Below are positions 42,301-50,625 of a DNA stretch of 64,000 bases, one piece after another. A program made the position numbers and the translations under genes. Source of the stretch: Streptomyces californicus (GTDB lineage Bacteria; Actinomycetota; Actinomycetes; Streptomycetales; Streptomycetaceae); NCBI RefSeq assembly GCF_000717645.1, contig NZ_JNZZ01000015.1, positions 108,121 through 172,120 of the forward strand, in the 5' to 3' direction. Positions within the stretch are counted from its first letter, which is position 1; each line of letters starts with the position of its first letter. The notes below the pieces were generated by a model. The model made no database searches. It was not told the origin of the DNA and saw only the letters and a program-made list of their open reading frames with translations.

Positions 42301-42592
42301 CCGACCACGGCACCTGCCCGATACCGAGGGCGTAGAAGCCGGGGTCGGCCGCGGCCGACTCGACCACTGGCTGTCCCTCCTCGCCGACTGCCTTGAGCGG
42401 GGTGCTGGCCGGTGCCTTGGTCCTGCCCAGGGGCGAGGGGACCGGTGCCCCCGCCGCGGCGGCGGGGGCACCGTTTGGCTGGGCGGAGGCCGGGACGGCG
42501 GTGGCCATGGTGGCGGTAGCGGTCGCCGCGGCCAGGATGGCCAGCGGCAAGAAGTGTCTGCGGCGCCGGAGCGCGGGCATGCGAGGATTCAC
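39344..42592 (-). CDS. Secreted RHS/YD-repeat polymorphic toxin
   Basis: A 1082-residue protein. A Sec/Tat-like signal (PALRRRRHFLPLAILAAATA) is followed by a linker and a long array of YD repeats (GYDTSGNLL, YDYNPRTG, TYDSKGNLTKV, YTYDGRDRVT and many more). The RHS core ends GARYYDPDLGRFTQPDP and NRTDPTGL, the usual cleavage boundary. The 78-residue C-terminus that follows is glycine-zipper hydrophobic (AAAAGGAVGAGVGSAVGAGA), like pore-forming RHS tips. A two-helix protein follows. GTG 42592 has GGAGAG at 6 nt. In antisense this gene carries a long spurious open frame. Confidence 0.9.
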   Translation of the reverse strand: MNPRMPALRRRRHFLPLAILAAATATATMATAVPASAQPNGAPAAAAGAPVPSPLGRTKAPASTPLKAVGEEGQPVVESAAADPGFYALGIGQVPWSEFYSAQLSDGVSAQVNYGNGNLLLTVDGFDIADAGPGLAYGNTFNSLNSVGWNATSGSDYLVKETTADGVSVEGPTGTVGVFARSGSGFTPAKGYKQDLTEASDKKSFTLTSRRTGEKTTFSRSGTTGVARVSKVEDKNGNATTITYSGSFTSKITSASGRTLSFANDGKHITKVTDSTGRTISYTYSGDLIKTFTDTDGKTTVFDYDSSDRLVKVTTAEGRQTKFTWDSAKVASVNRVVTNSTGAGNTTVFTWALGPDNTSAEGFVQITDPRGNNTLKTVDGFWRTKKTEDPLGHSRSKSWGPDNDIATATDAMGASPEDGNVTSYTYDSAFNPTTVTLPTGASATSTWVKKGSGYFPETATSASSDKTANGYDTSGNLLTSTDSTTGGTGAKWTYDYNPRTGAMDCGGLPGQRCSATDPRDQKTSYTYDSKGNLTKVTPPSPLKPVTYTYDDLGRQKTVTDGRGVTTNYTYDGRDRVTTQNAGSANATFTYDADGNLTTRTTPGGTSTFTYDEQNRERTRALPGTPATSITYDATGNVATAVDAAGTVSYGYDDANQLTSVTEPGGAKTGFTYDNNGDRTRTTFPGGTTQTVTSDDSGRPTKIEVKSGSTSLSTISYDYADAGKDTDKVRKRTTDGAATAYTYDSLGRLTKAVETKSGSTTAGWSYCYDKGGNRTGRSTGTSLPSNCDDAQQKAVHNNAGELTSFDGNDAFTYDGAGNETSAASPTGTRTAETWTPHTQLGAYTQSGTTIDQTYAGTDNTQRLKAGSTTFTNAAVGITGQNASGAATGFVREPSGTLVAMKSGGASQYYLTDAQNSVIGLVDTSGKRTATYSYGPYGEQRGNSGANQPFRYTSTYLDQSGVYKMGARYYDPDLGRFTQPDPSGQEANPYLYAAGDPVNRTDPTGLFSFSDILDNGSDIFGVVSGCVAGIGAAAETGTIGYAAAAGGAVGAGVGSAVGAGAAVVGSCALGGVAGYYGADIITYG

Positions 42593-42716
42593 GAAGGTCT
42601 CTCCGATGCGTTGGATGAAAGCGGAGCGGAGCAGGGCCGTCTGGGGCGGCACCCCTGCACGGGTGCCGCCCCTCCCTGCTTCAGAGGCAGACGCGCGGGC
42701 CCGAGGGCCCGGCGTA

Positions 42717-43253
42717 TCAGCAGCGCTGTGAGGTGCGCGTGCTGAGCGGCGCGGGGTAGGAGGGAATATTGATCGTTCCCTCGCCCGAGGTGCACTCGTC
42801 CGCCGTCTTCGCGGCGTTGCTCCAGAACTCCTGGGCGTTGGTGTTGAAGACGGTGCGCTGCCCCACCAGGGAGTCGCGCTTGTACGACCACACGCCGACC
42901 GTCACGTTGACCTTGGTCTTCTGGTCCAGGAACGACTTCCAGACCCACACATAGCCGTAGTTCTCGTCGCACTCGGCCGAGTAGAACTGCTTGACCGAGG
43001 CGATCGTCTCCGTACCCCGGTAGATGTACTCCGTCGTCCCGATCTGCGCTGCGTCCGAACACACCCCCGCCGCCGTGGCGACAGCGCTCGCCGGGTTGCC
43101 GGCCTCCGTACCCGCCGCCCCCGCCGCAGCGTTGGCCTCACGCTGCTGCGACGTCTGCCCCGGTCCCGTCGCCGCCGAGGCGACCCCTCCACCCAGTACT
43201 GACAACGCTGTCACCGCAGCCACAGTCAGACCCGTCATGCGCGCACGCGTCAC
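42717..43253 (-). CDS. Secreted Cys-containing protein upstream of RHS
   Basis: A 178-residue exported protein. The signal peptide (TGLTVAAVTALSVLGGGVASAA) is followed by an Ala/Gly/Gln-rich linker and a domain from about residue 60 with four cysteines (AAGVCSD, SAECDEN, ADECTSG and the terminal QRC), likely two disulfides. The central FYSAECDENYGYVWVWKSF strand pattern slightly resembles DUF2690-type secreted domains; I do not assign it. GTG 43253 has GGGGG at 8 nt. It lies 124 bp upstream of the RHS gene in the same orientation, so coexpression is likely. Confidence 0.72.
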   Translation of the reverse strand: MTRARMTGLTVAAVTALSVLGGGVASAATGPGQTSQQREANAAAGAAGTEAGNPASAVATAAGVCSDAAQIGTTEYIYRGTETIASVKQFYSAECDENYGYVWVWKSFLDQKTKVNVTVGVWSYKRDSLVGQRTVFNTNAQEFWSNAAKTADECTSGEGTINIPSYPAPLSTRTSQRC

Positions 43254-43259
43254 GTGCAC

Positions 43260-43834
43260 AACCCCCTTGAAGAAGCGCGCAGGCCCCAGGCGCTGAAGCG
43301 TCGGCCGGGCAACCCGCGTAGATGAGTGCGCACCAAGTGGCGCGTCTCCCCATCCTCATCACAGGCCCCACCGGAACGGGATATTCCAAGGAGTCCAGTA
43401 CACACAGTAGCCACATGACTGTCTGTCAAAACCAGAATTTTTGATTCATCCGCCTTCATCCCGCAGGCGGAACACCGTCACCACTAGGCATTGCAGCGCT
43501 CGCGTGTCCTCAGGTGGTCGAACCTCAGGAAAGCGCTCTCCCTGTGATGTGTGCAACATGAATGGGCATCACATGGCCGGGCACGAGGCGGTGTTGAACG
43601 ATTGCGTGTGCGCCCCCCTCAGGCGACGTGGTCGTCAGCCGGGTCGAGGGTGACGGGCCTGGCCCCGGTGCGGCGGGCTGGCGCTCGCAGTTCACTCCAG
43701 CTCCGCCGCCGACGCCCGCCATCACGGTCGGAGACGGCAGGAACGCGTCGATACGGCCGCGGTCCGGGCCCGGATCGCGGCGGCCGCGGCGCGGGCGTGC
43801 TCGGAGACCACGGGCGGGAACGGTCGGCACGTAC
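43260..43834. other. Gene-free, relatively AT-rich interval
   Basis: About 575 bp without a credible gene. Its left part (about 43380-43450) is the most AT-rich stretch nearby. It holds a perfect TTGACA on the minus strand (43429-43424), oriented toward the secreted protein gene, but no good -10 at 16-18 bp. A 7-bp direct repeat (CCTCAGG) lies near 43510. The interval marks the right side of the RHS module. Confidence 0.5.
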
Positions 43835-44320
43835 TCAACGTGAGGTGTTCTCGGTGTGGTCACGGGCGTCCGGGGCCGGGTCGGCGTAGACGCCGTGGAG
43901 CATGCCGGTGGCCTGACCGATCTCGATCAGGTAGCCGTCCGGATCGCGCAGGTAGCAGCGGATCTCGGCTTTGCGGTCGATCGGCCCGGTGATGAACTGG
44001 GCGCCTTTGGCGCTCCAGTCGCGGTGGACGGCCTCGATGTCGGCCACACGGATGTTGAGGAAGCAGGATGCGCTGGTGACGTCGTCCGGTGGGCGCAGAG
44101 TGATGCCGGGTTTGTCGGGGGTGGGCCCGCCGCCGGGATTCATGATGATCCAGCTGTTGGCCAGCCGGACGGTGCACGGGTTCTCGGCGAGAACGACTTC
44201 ACCGCCGAGGACATCCGTGTAGAAGGCGCGCGAACGGGGTACGTCGGCGACGCTGAGGAAGTAGGTCAGGAGCATTCCTGATGCGGGTGCGGGAAAGCCT
44301 TCCGTGTCGTGCGAGGGCAT
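43835..44320 (-). CDS. VOC/glyoxalase-fold protein
   Basis: A 161-residue vicinal-oxygen-chelate protein with two beta-alpha-beta-beta-beta units. TYFLSVADVPRSRAFYTDVL and GGEVVLAENPCTVRLA lie in the first; CFLNIRVADIEAVHRDWSAKG and CYLRDPDGYLIEIGQ in the second. The C-terminal Glu in YLIEIGQ is the usual metal ligand, but the first-strand His is not evident, so it may be a binding or antibiotic-sequestration type rather than a glyoxalase. It is 30 bp downstream of the DUF5996 gene, likely cotranscribed. Confidence 0.87.
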   Translation of the reverse strand: MPSHDTEGFPAPASGMLLTYFLSVADVPRSRAFYTDVLGGEVVLAENPCTVRLANSWIIMNPGGGPTPDKPGITLRPPDDVTSASCFLNIRVADIEAVHRDWSAKGAQFITGPIDRKAEIRCYLRDPDGYLIEIGQATGMLHGVYADPAPDARDHTENTSR

Positions 44321-44350
44321 GCCTTCACATCCTTCGTCGTCGTGTCTGCG

Positions 44351-45331
44351 TCAGCGGCCGGAACCGCGTGCGTCCGGTCGGCCTCCGGGCCGAGGAGGTG
44401 CCGAGACCTGCGGGTCGGTCACTCCCCCGGGGCAGAGCCGGTCGGTGTTCCAGCCCGCCAGGCGCGCGCCGGCCGCGTATGCGGTGTCGTAGAACCGGAG
44501 AATCTCGGCTGACGCGTCCGGCGCGGTGCGCACGTCGTCGTAGGGCAGCAGGGCCAGGTGCGAGCCGTTGCTCTCCGTCCACCGCGCGGCCGCCGGCTCC
44601 AGCGGTTGCCGCTGCAGCCCGTCGGGTTCCGGCGCCGTGTAGGAGTAGAAGGCAGGTTCGGGATAGGACCGCTCGTCGCCGAACCAGAAGCCGCTGCTGA
44701 TCACCTCACGCGAGTACGCCTCGCGGGTCACGGGATCGACGGACCGGCCTTGTGCCACATGCCGGTCGGAGAACCGGGTGACGGCGAGGTCGAAGGTGTG
44801 CCAGAAGTGGTGGCCGGGGCTGGTTTTCCCGGAGTAGCCGGCGGCGTACTTCTCCAGGACCAGCATCACCTGGGTGAGGATCGTCCAGTAGCGGCTCACG
44901 GCGGCCTGGTCGTACGTGGCGTGTTCGTCGTCCTCGGCGAACGGCCGGGCGGCGTCGGGCAGGTCGAAGGGGTACGGGTGCTCCGGAACGACATCGATGC
45001 CCAGGTACTGAAGCGCGCCGGTGAACTCCCGGTAGAAGTCGCCGACCGACAGGCCGGTCAGGGGGAAGGACACCTGGCGCCCGTCGAGGGTGAGAGTCCG
45101 GAGGCGGTGGGTGGTGAAGTCGAAGTCGACGGTGAACACCGTGCCGTCGCCGAGCGGGCCGCTGGGCCGGGTGGTGATGCCGTCGCCGGTCAGATGGAAG
45201 GGAACGTTCCACCAGTGGTTGCGCCGGACGCCGGCCGCCAGCCGTACCTTCCCGACGATCTGGAGGAACCGGTGCAACGTCTCCTTCGTCGGCGCCCAGG
45301 ACTCCCTGGGCAGCGGGGGAAACAGATCCAT
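44351..45331 (-). CDS. DUF5996 family protein
   Basis: A 326-residue cytoplasmic protein of the DUF5996 family. It has the recognisable WAPTKETLHRFLQIVGKVRL start, then NHWWNVPFHLTGDGITT and FWHTFDLAVTRFSDR. No function is established for the family. ATG 45331 (MDLFPPLPRESW) has GGGGAGG at good spacing and is preferred over the upstream in-frame codon at 45382. It forms a likely two-gene unit with the VOC protein gene. Confidence 0.85.
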   Translation of the reverse strand: MDLFPPLPRESWAPTKETLHRFLQIVGKVRLAAGVRRNHWWNVPFHLTGDGITTRPSGPLGDGTVFTVDFDFTTHRLRTLTLDGRQVSFPLTGLSVGDFYREFTGALQYLGIDVVPEHPYPFDLPDAARPFAEDDEHATYDQAAVSRYWTILTQVMLVLEKYAAGYSGKTSPGHHFWHTFDLAVTRFSDRHVAQGRSVDPVTREAYSREVISSGFWFGDERSYPEPAFYSYTAPEPDGLQRQPLEPAAARWTESNGSHLALLPYDDVRTAPDASAEILRFYDTAYAAGARLAGWNTDRLCPGGVTDPQVSAPPRPGGRPDARGSGR

Positions 45332-45523
45332 CGCAGGCGCACCTCCCCGGGGGCCCGCCCCGGCCCGGACGGCCGAGGGCACATGATTCCACTCTCACGC
45401 CCTCGGGCCGGGCCCGCATCCGCTGGAAGCGGGGGGCGTACCGCGTTCGCCACGCTGCGATGGCCCTTCTCCTCCGGGTCCAGCAAGCTCATGTCATCGT
45501 CCGCCGCGAAGGGACCTGCGACC

Positions 45524-46246
45524 GTGCCGTCCATGGATCCGCCCCGTTACGAGAATCTCCGGGCCCTCTACCTGAACTGCACCCTCAAGCCGTCTCCGGA
45601 GACGAGCAACACCGAGGGGTTGATCGACCGCAGCACTGCGGTGATGCGCGCGGCCGGTGTGCACACGCAGGTGATCCGTCCTGTCGACCGGGACCTCGCG
45701 GTCGGCGTCCAGCCCGACATGACCGAGCACGGCGCCGCCTCCGATGCCTGGCCGGATCTGTACGCCACGGTGATGGCCGCCGACATCCTGGTGCTGTGCG
45801 GGCCGATCTGGCTCGGTGACAACAGTTCCGTGATGAAGCACGTCATCGAACGGCTCTACTCCAGTTCGGCCGAGCTCAACGAGGCGGGCCAGTCCGCCTA
45901 CTACGGGCGGGTCGGCGGCTGTCTCATCACGGGCAACGAGGACGGCCTCAAGCACTGCGCCATGAACATCCTCTACAGCCTCCAGCACATCGGCTACGCC
46001 ATCCCCCCGCAGGCCGACGCCGGCTGGATCGGCGAGGCGGGACCGGGGCCCAGCTACCTCGATCCCGACTCCGGTGGGCCGGAGAACGACTTCACCAACC
46101 GCAACACCACCTTCGCTGCCTGGAACCTCATGCACCTCGCCGCTCTGCTGAAGCGGGCCGGGGGAATCCCCGCGTACGGCAACCAGCGCCCCGCATGGAA
46201 CGCCGGCTGCCGGTTCGACGCGCCCAACCCGGAGCACCGCAGCTGA
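45524..46246 (+). CDS. Flavodoxin-fold NAD(P)H-dependent oxidoreductase
   Basis: A 240-residue flavodoxin/WrbA-like reductase. The FMN phosphate loop is LNCTLKPSPETSNTEGLI, the second loop is CGPIWLGDNSSVMKHVIERL (about 82-101), and the third is GGCLITGNEDGLKHCAMN. The N-terminal CTLKPSP pattern is shared with multimeric flavodoxin reductases that use NAD(P)H. The physiological acceptor is unknown. GTG 45524 has GAAGGGA 8 nt upstream; ATG 45533 and ATG 45491 are alternatives. A small zf-UBP gene follows 138 bp later. Confidence 0.85.
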   Translation: MPSMDPPRYENLRALYLNCTLKPSPETSNTEGLIDRSTAVMRAAGVHTQVIRPVDRDLAVGVQPDMTEHGAASDAWPDLYATVMAADILVLCGPIWLGDNSSVMKHVIERLYSSSAELNEAGQSAYYGRVGGCLITGNEDGLKHCAMNILYSLQHIGYAIPPQADAGWIGEAGPGPSYLDPDSGGPENDFTNRNTTFAAWNLMHLAALLKRAGGIPAYGNQRPAWNAGCRFDAPNPEHRS

Positions 46247-46384
46247 CGAACACCCGCGAGCCAACGATGAGCTCGCCGCTCTCCCCCGCCGCCGCACGGC
46301 GACCGACCGCAGCCTGGAAGAGGCGGATCGCCCGGACCGACCGGGACCACAGCCCGGCAAACACCTGGACATGGAGCACACCTC

Positions 46385-46744
46385 ATGGCTGATCAAGAAA
46401 TCCCCGGCATCGATCCGCAGGCCGCTCCGAGCGGACCGGGATGCGCCGACTGCCTGGCGGGGGACGGCCCCGGCTGGTGGTTCCACCTGAGGCGCTGCGC
46501 TGCCTGCGGCCATATCGGCTGCTGCGACTCCTCCCCCTCCCAGCACGCCACCACGCACTACCGGAAGACCGGCCACCCCTACATCACCAGCTACGAACCG
46601 GGCGAGGAGTGGTTCTACAACAACGAGACCGAACAGTTCTACGAGGGCCCGCGACTCGCTCCTCCCTCCGCCCACCCTGCCGACCAGCCCGTCCCCGGAC
46701 CGGCCGGCGCGGTCCCCCAGGACTGGCAGCAGCGGTTGAACTGA
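46385..46744 (+). CDS. UBP-type zinc finger protein
   Basis: A 119-residue protein that is almost entirely a zf-UBP domain (about 18-85). The cysteines and histidines CADC, RRCAACGHIGCCDSSPSQHA and THYRKTGHPYI match the zinc-binding pattern. Eukaryotic zf-UBP domains bind the ubiquitin C-terminus; bacterial ones, common in actinobacteria, have no known ligand and may bind other C-termini. ATG 46385 with GGAG about 8 nt upstream. The tail after residue 90 is Pro-rich. Confidence 0.9.
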   Translation: MADQEIPGIDPQAAPSGPGCADCLAGDGPGWWFHLRRCAACGHIGCCDSSPSQHATTHYRKTGHPYITSYEPGEEWFYNNETEQFYEGPRLAPPSAHPADQPVPGPAGAVPQDWQQRLN

Positions 46745-46959
46745 GCGGTGCCGCAGACGGAACGAGCCCGGGTCGTCGTCGGCACCGTGCAGGACCGGTG
46801 GCTGCTCAAGAGCCCAGGCGCGCGAGGGTGTGACGCTCTGTGCAAGGGCCGAGGCCGAGGCGCGACCATCCGGTGCACACCGCGATGCGAACCACCGTCG
46901 ACTCGGCGGGCGTGCTGCGCAGGGCATGGCGGTTGAAGACAGGTGGCCGAGCAGCGGGC

Positions 46960-48474
46960 TCAGGTGGTGAGCAGTTCGGCGATCTCATGGGCGAGCTCCG
47001 GGCCGAGCGAGCCCCAGCCATCCTTGTAGCCGTACACACTCCCCAGGCTGCGGGCGTCGTAGTCGCCGTTCAGGATGTCTATGTCGGTGGGGGTGATGAG
47101 CGACGGGTGGGGGACGCCGACGGCTCCCGAGACCTTCAGCAACTCCCTGCGCAGGGTGCGCAGGTACATCGCGGCCCGGATGCCCTTCGAGGGCGCGTCG
47201 ATGCCGCGCGCCAGCCACGGGTTCTGGGTGGCGATGCCGGTGGGGCACTTGTCGGTGTGGCACTTCTGGGCCTGGATGCAGCCGATGGACAGCATCGCCT
47301 CACGGCCCACGTTGATCATGTCGGCACCGAGGGCGAACGCGACGACGGCGTTCTCGGGCAGGCCGAGCTTGCCGGAGCCGATGAAGGTGATGTCGTCGGT
47401 CAGGCCCCGCTCGGCGAACACGCCGTAGACGCGGGAGAAGCCCATGCGGAACGGCAGGGACACCGAGTCGGCGAAGATCAGGGGTGCCGCCCCGGTGCCG
47501 CCCTCGCCACCGTCGACGGTGATGAAGTCGACCCCACGCTCGCCCCGCTCCATCAGAGTGGCGAGTTCCTCCCAGAAGTCCATCTCCCCGACGGCGCTCT
47601 TGATCCCGACCGGCAATCCGGTCTCCGTGGCCAGCAGCTCCACGAAGTCGAGCATCGAGTCCACGTCGTGGAACGCGGTGTGCCGCGACGGCGAAGCGCA
47701 GTCCTCGCCTGCGGGAATGTCGCGGATCCGGGCAATCTCGTCGGTCACCTTCGCGCCGGGCAGCATGCCGCCGAGCCCCGGCTTCGCGCCCTGCGAGAGC
47801 TTGATCTCGATCGCCTTGACAGGCGCGCCCGCGACCATGGACGTGAGCTTGTCGAGGTTGAACGTCCCGTCCTCGTTGCGGCAGCCGAAGTACGACGTAC
47901 CGATCTGGAGGACGAGGTCCCCGCCATTGAGATGGTAGGGCGACAGGCCGCCCTCGCCGGTGTTGTGCATCGTCCCGGCCAGCGCCGCGCCCTTGTTGAG
48001 CGCCGTGACGGCCGCGCCGGACAGCGAGCCGAAGCTCATCGCCGAGATGTTGATGACGCTCGCCGGGCGGAACGCCTTCGCGCGGCCGCGCGGCCCGCCG
48101 AGCACCTTGGCCGAGGGCAACGCCGCCTGCGGGTCGCTCAGATCGGGCAGCGCGCCGGCGAACGTACGCTGCTTCACGTACGCATGACCCTGTACGTGTT
48201 CGACGTCGTTGTCGGTGCCGAACCCGAAGTAGTTGTTCTCCCCCTTCGCCGACGCGTAGATCCAGCTGCGCTGGTCACGGCTGAAGGGGCGCTCCTCGTC
48301 GTTGGACGTCACGATGTACTGCCGCAGCTCGGGGCCGATCGTCTCCAGCACATACCTGGCGTGCCCCACCAGGGGGAAGTTCCTCAGCAGCGCGTGCTTC
48401 CTCTGCACGAGGTCGCGGGCGGCCACCAGCGCCAGCCCCGTGGCGGCTGCCGCACCTATGCTCCGTGCACGCAT
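46960..48474 (-). CDS. Glutamate synthase-like FMN-binding protein
   Basis: A 504-residue protein of the archaeal-type glutamate synthase (GltB2-like) family. After a short hydrophobic N-terminus (about 1-20), the FMN/alpha-beta barrel shows SVINISAMSFGSLSGAAV, MHNTGEGGLSPYHL, KLSQGAKPGLGGMLPG, DFITVDGGEGGTGAAP and the iron-sulfur-type CIQAQKCHTDKCPTGIATQ (three Cys). It lacks the N-terminal amidotransferase of GltB, so it uses ammonia or another donor, or a different reaction. Monocistronic; ATG 48474 with GAGGAGAGGAA upstream. Confidence 0.9.
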   Translation of the reverse strand: MRARSIGAAAATGLALVAARDLVQRKHALLRNFPLVGHARYVLETIGPELRQYIVTSNDEERPFSRDQRSWIYASAKGENNYFGFGTDNDVEHVQGHAYVKQRTFAGALPDLSDPQAALPSAKVLGGPRGRAKAFRPASVINISAMSFGSLSGAAVTALNKGAALAGTMHNTGEGGLSPYHLNGGDLVLQIGTSYFGCRNEDGTFNLDKLTSMVAGAPVKAIEIKLSQGAKPGLGGMLPGAKVTDEIARIRDIPAGEDCASPSRHTAFHDVDSMLDFVELLATETGLPVGIKSAVGEMDFWEELATLMERGERGVDFITVDGGEGGTGAAPLIFADSVSLPFRMGFSRVYGVFAERGLTDDITFIGSGKLGLPENAVVAFALGADMINVGREAMLSIGCIQAQKCHTDKCPTGIATQNPWLARGIDAPSKGIRAAMYLRTLRRELLKVSGAVGVPHPSLITPTDIDILNGDYDARSLGSVYGYKDGWGSLGPELAHEIAELLTT

Positions 48475-48585
48475 GACAAAAAGTTCCTCTCCTCGACCGG
48501 CCGTACTTCACGGTGGCCGTCTACCCCGCGCCGCGGGAATGCCACGCGATGCCGCAGGCCCGAAAGCACCGCCCCTGCGGGAGGA

Positions 48586-48627
48586 CCCGCGGCGCGGCCC
48601 GTGCAGGGGGCCGGGCCGCGCCGCGGG
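48586..48627 (-). terminator. Terminator after the acetolactate synthase gene
   Basis: A perfect 15-bp inverted repeat (48586-48600 and 48613-48627) with a 12-nt loop, abutting the minus-strand stop at 48632. Confidence 0.85.
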
Positions 48628-48631
48628 CGGG

Positions 48632-50317
48632 TCAGAGCGCCGAGTCGAGGTGTCCGAGGTGTTCGATGAGGTTCATGTTCTCGGCGTAGTCCACCGGGCA
48701 GTTGATGATCGACACGCCCGGGTCCGCCAGCGCCTCACGGAGCGTCGGCAGCAGGTCCCCGGCGGACTCGATGTGGTAGCCCTTCGCGCCGAAGCTGCGG
48801 GCGTACTGGACGATGTCCGGGTTGCCGAAGTCGGTGTTGGAGTGTTCGCCGACCTCCAGGTCCATCTTCCACTTGATGAGCCCGTAGCCGTTGTCCTCCC
48901 AGATCAGCACGGTCAGCGGGATGTTCTCGCGAACCGCGGTCTCGATCTCCTGGGAGTGCATGAGGAACGAGCCGTCGCCGACCGCCGCCAGCACCTTCGT
49001 CTGCGGCCTGGCGAGCTGGACCGCGAGCGCGCCGGGCAGCGAGAAGCCCATGGTGGACAAGCCGTTGGAGATGAGGCAGGTGTTCGGCGCGTACGTCGGG
49101 TAGAGCCGGGCCATCCACATCTTCAGCGCGCCGGTGTCGACCAGCACGATGTCGTCGCGACCGAGCGCGGCGCGGGTGTCGGCGATGACGCGCTGCGGGG
49201 CGAGCGGGTAGCGCTCGTCCGCGGCGCCCTGTTCGAGTTCCTTGGCCAGCAGCGTGCGGGTGGCCTTGGTGTCCTCGTCGTCGATGGTCCAGCGCAGGCC
49301 GTCGAGTTCGGTGGCGAGGGCGTCGAGGGAGGCGGAGATGTCGCCGATGATGCCGACGTCGACCGAGTAGCTGTCGTCCACCTCCGCCGGGACGCGGTGG
49401 ATGTGGATGATCTTCTTGTCACCGTCCGGGTTGATCCGGGACGGGTCGAACTCCTGAAGCTCGTAGCCGACGGCGATGACGACGTCGGCCTCCTCGAACC
49501 CGAAGTTGGTGTAGTCGCGCCGCATGAAGCCGAACGTGCCGGTCGCGCACGGGTGGTCGTCGGGCAGGACGCCCTTGCCGTGGAAGGTGGTCGCCGTCGA
49601 CACGTCGAGTGCGGTGGCGAACGCCGCCAGCGACTCCTCGGCGCCGCCGCGCGCCGCGCCGTGTCCGGCGAGGATCACCGGCCGGCGGGCCTGCCGCAGC
49701 AGCTCCCCCGCGCGCTTGATCTGCTTCGGGGACGGCGCCTCGGGCTGCACGACGTTCCTGCGCAGCGGGCGCAGGTCCGAGCCGTCCGTCGCCTCGTCGA
49801 CGTCCTCGGGCACGGCGAGGTAGACGGCGCCGGGCCGCTCGGACTCCGCGGTCTTGAAGGCGCGCCGCACCATCTCCGGGATGGCCCGGGTGGCCGGGAC
49901 CTCCGCCGACCACTTCGTGACCGGGGCGAACATGCTCACCAGGTCAACGAACTGGTGGGACTCCTTGTAGTTGCGCTCCTTGCCGACCTGCGCGGTGATC
50001 GCGACAACGGGGGTGCTGTTCGTCATGGCGTCGGCGACGCCCAGCATCAGGTTGATCGCGCCGGGTCCCAGCGTCGCGGACATCACGCCCGCCGAGCCGG
50101 TGAGCCGGCCGTGCATCTCCGCCATGAACGACGCGGCCTGCTCGTGCCGGGTGAGGACGTAGCGGATCCTCTCCGAGCGGGCGAGAGCGTTGGTGAAACG
50201 GATGTTCTCCTCGCCGGGTACGCCGAACACCACCTCGACGCCCTCGTTCTCCAGGCAGCGAACCAGGAGTTCGGCCGCTCCGTCGGGGGTCTGTTTCCGG
50301 TGCTCGGATTCGCTCAC
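48632..50317 (-). CDS. Acetolactate synthase-like TPP enzyme
   Basis: A 561-residue thiamine-diphosphate enzyme. The N-terminal Pyr domain has the catalytic E59 in LTRHEQAASF. The central domain spans about 200-345. The C-terminal PP domain has the metal motif GDGSFLMHSQEIETAVRENI followed by WEDNGYG (GDG-X26-NN type). It is most like catabolic or orphan acetolactate synthase large subunits (pyruvate to acetolactate). No small regulatory subunit (ilvN) is nearby, which argues against the main branched-chain enzyme. GTG 50317 with AGGAGAGG upstream; terminator after the stop. Confidence 0.9.
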   Translation of the reverse strand: MSESEHRKQTPDGAAELLVRCLENEGVEVVFGVPGEENIRFTNALARSERIRYVLTRHEQAASFMAEMHGRLTGSAGVMSATLGPGAINLMLGVADAMTNSTPVVAITAQVGKERNYKESHQFVDLVSMFAPVTKWSAEVPATRAIPEMVRRAFKTAESERPGAVYLAVPEDVDEATDGSDLRPLRRNVVQPEAPSPKQIKRAGELLRQARRPVILAGHGAARGGAEESLAAFATALDVSTATTFHGKGVLPDDHPCATGTFGFMRRDYTNFGFEEADVVIAVGYELQEFDPSRINPDGDKKIIHIHRVPAEVDDSYSVDVGIIGDISASLDALATELDGLRWTIDDEDTKATRTLLAKELEQGAADERYPLAPQRVIADTRAALGRDDIVLVDTGALKMWMARLYPTYAPNTCLISNGLSTMGFSLPGALAVQLARPQTKVLAAVGDGSFLMHSQEIETAVRENIPLTVLIWEDNGYGLIKWKMDLEVGEHSNTDFGNPDIVQYARSFGAKGYHIESAGDLLPTLREALADPGVSIINCPVDYAENMNLIEHLGHLDSAL

Positions 50318-50473
50318 GCCGGTCGTGTCCTCTCCTGAGTTCTGGCCGCGCCGATGAGGTGGGCCGGTCAGCCGTCTACCCCAGGCGTCCAGGCCGAGTC
50401 CTTCTGGACGCTCCTCGCTGACGCCGGGGCCCGGCAGGATCCAGCGCCCTGCCGAGCCCCCGTCAACTTTCCG

Positions 50474-50516
50474 TTGGTCCAGACCTCTTGACGATTGGTC
50501 TAGGCCTTCTTAGGGT
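50474..50516 (+). promoter_or_regulatory. Chitinase promoter with DasR/chi-type direct repeats
   Basis: The -35 TTGACG (50488-50493) and -10 TAGGGT (50511-50516) are 17 bp apart. Two direct repeats, TTGGTCCAGACCT (50474-50486) and TTGGTCTAGGCCT (50495-50507), bracket the -35 with 21-bp periodicity. This matches the classical Streptomyces chi promoter repeat, related to the DasR site, giving chitin/GlcNAc induction and glucose repression. Confidence 0.88.
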
Positions 50517-50625
50517 CACGGCAACACTGCGAGGGCCCCGACGAGAGCTCGTGGCTCATGGCCGCGCAGGGTTGACGGGCCAGGGACCCCCCTGCCCATT
50601 GGAGCCCCCCACTCATGGAGCAGCC

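Noticed and set aside
43424..43429. Perfect TTGACA as a promoter for the secreted protein
   Set aside because: No acceptable -10 lies 16-18 bp downstream, so it is mentioned only in the intergenic entry.
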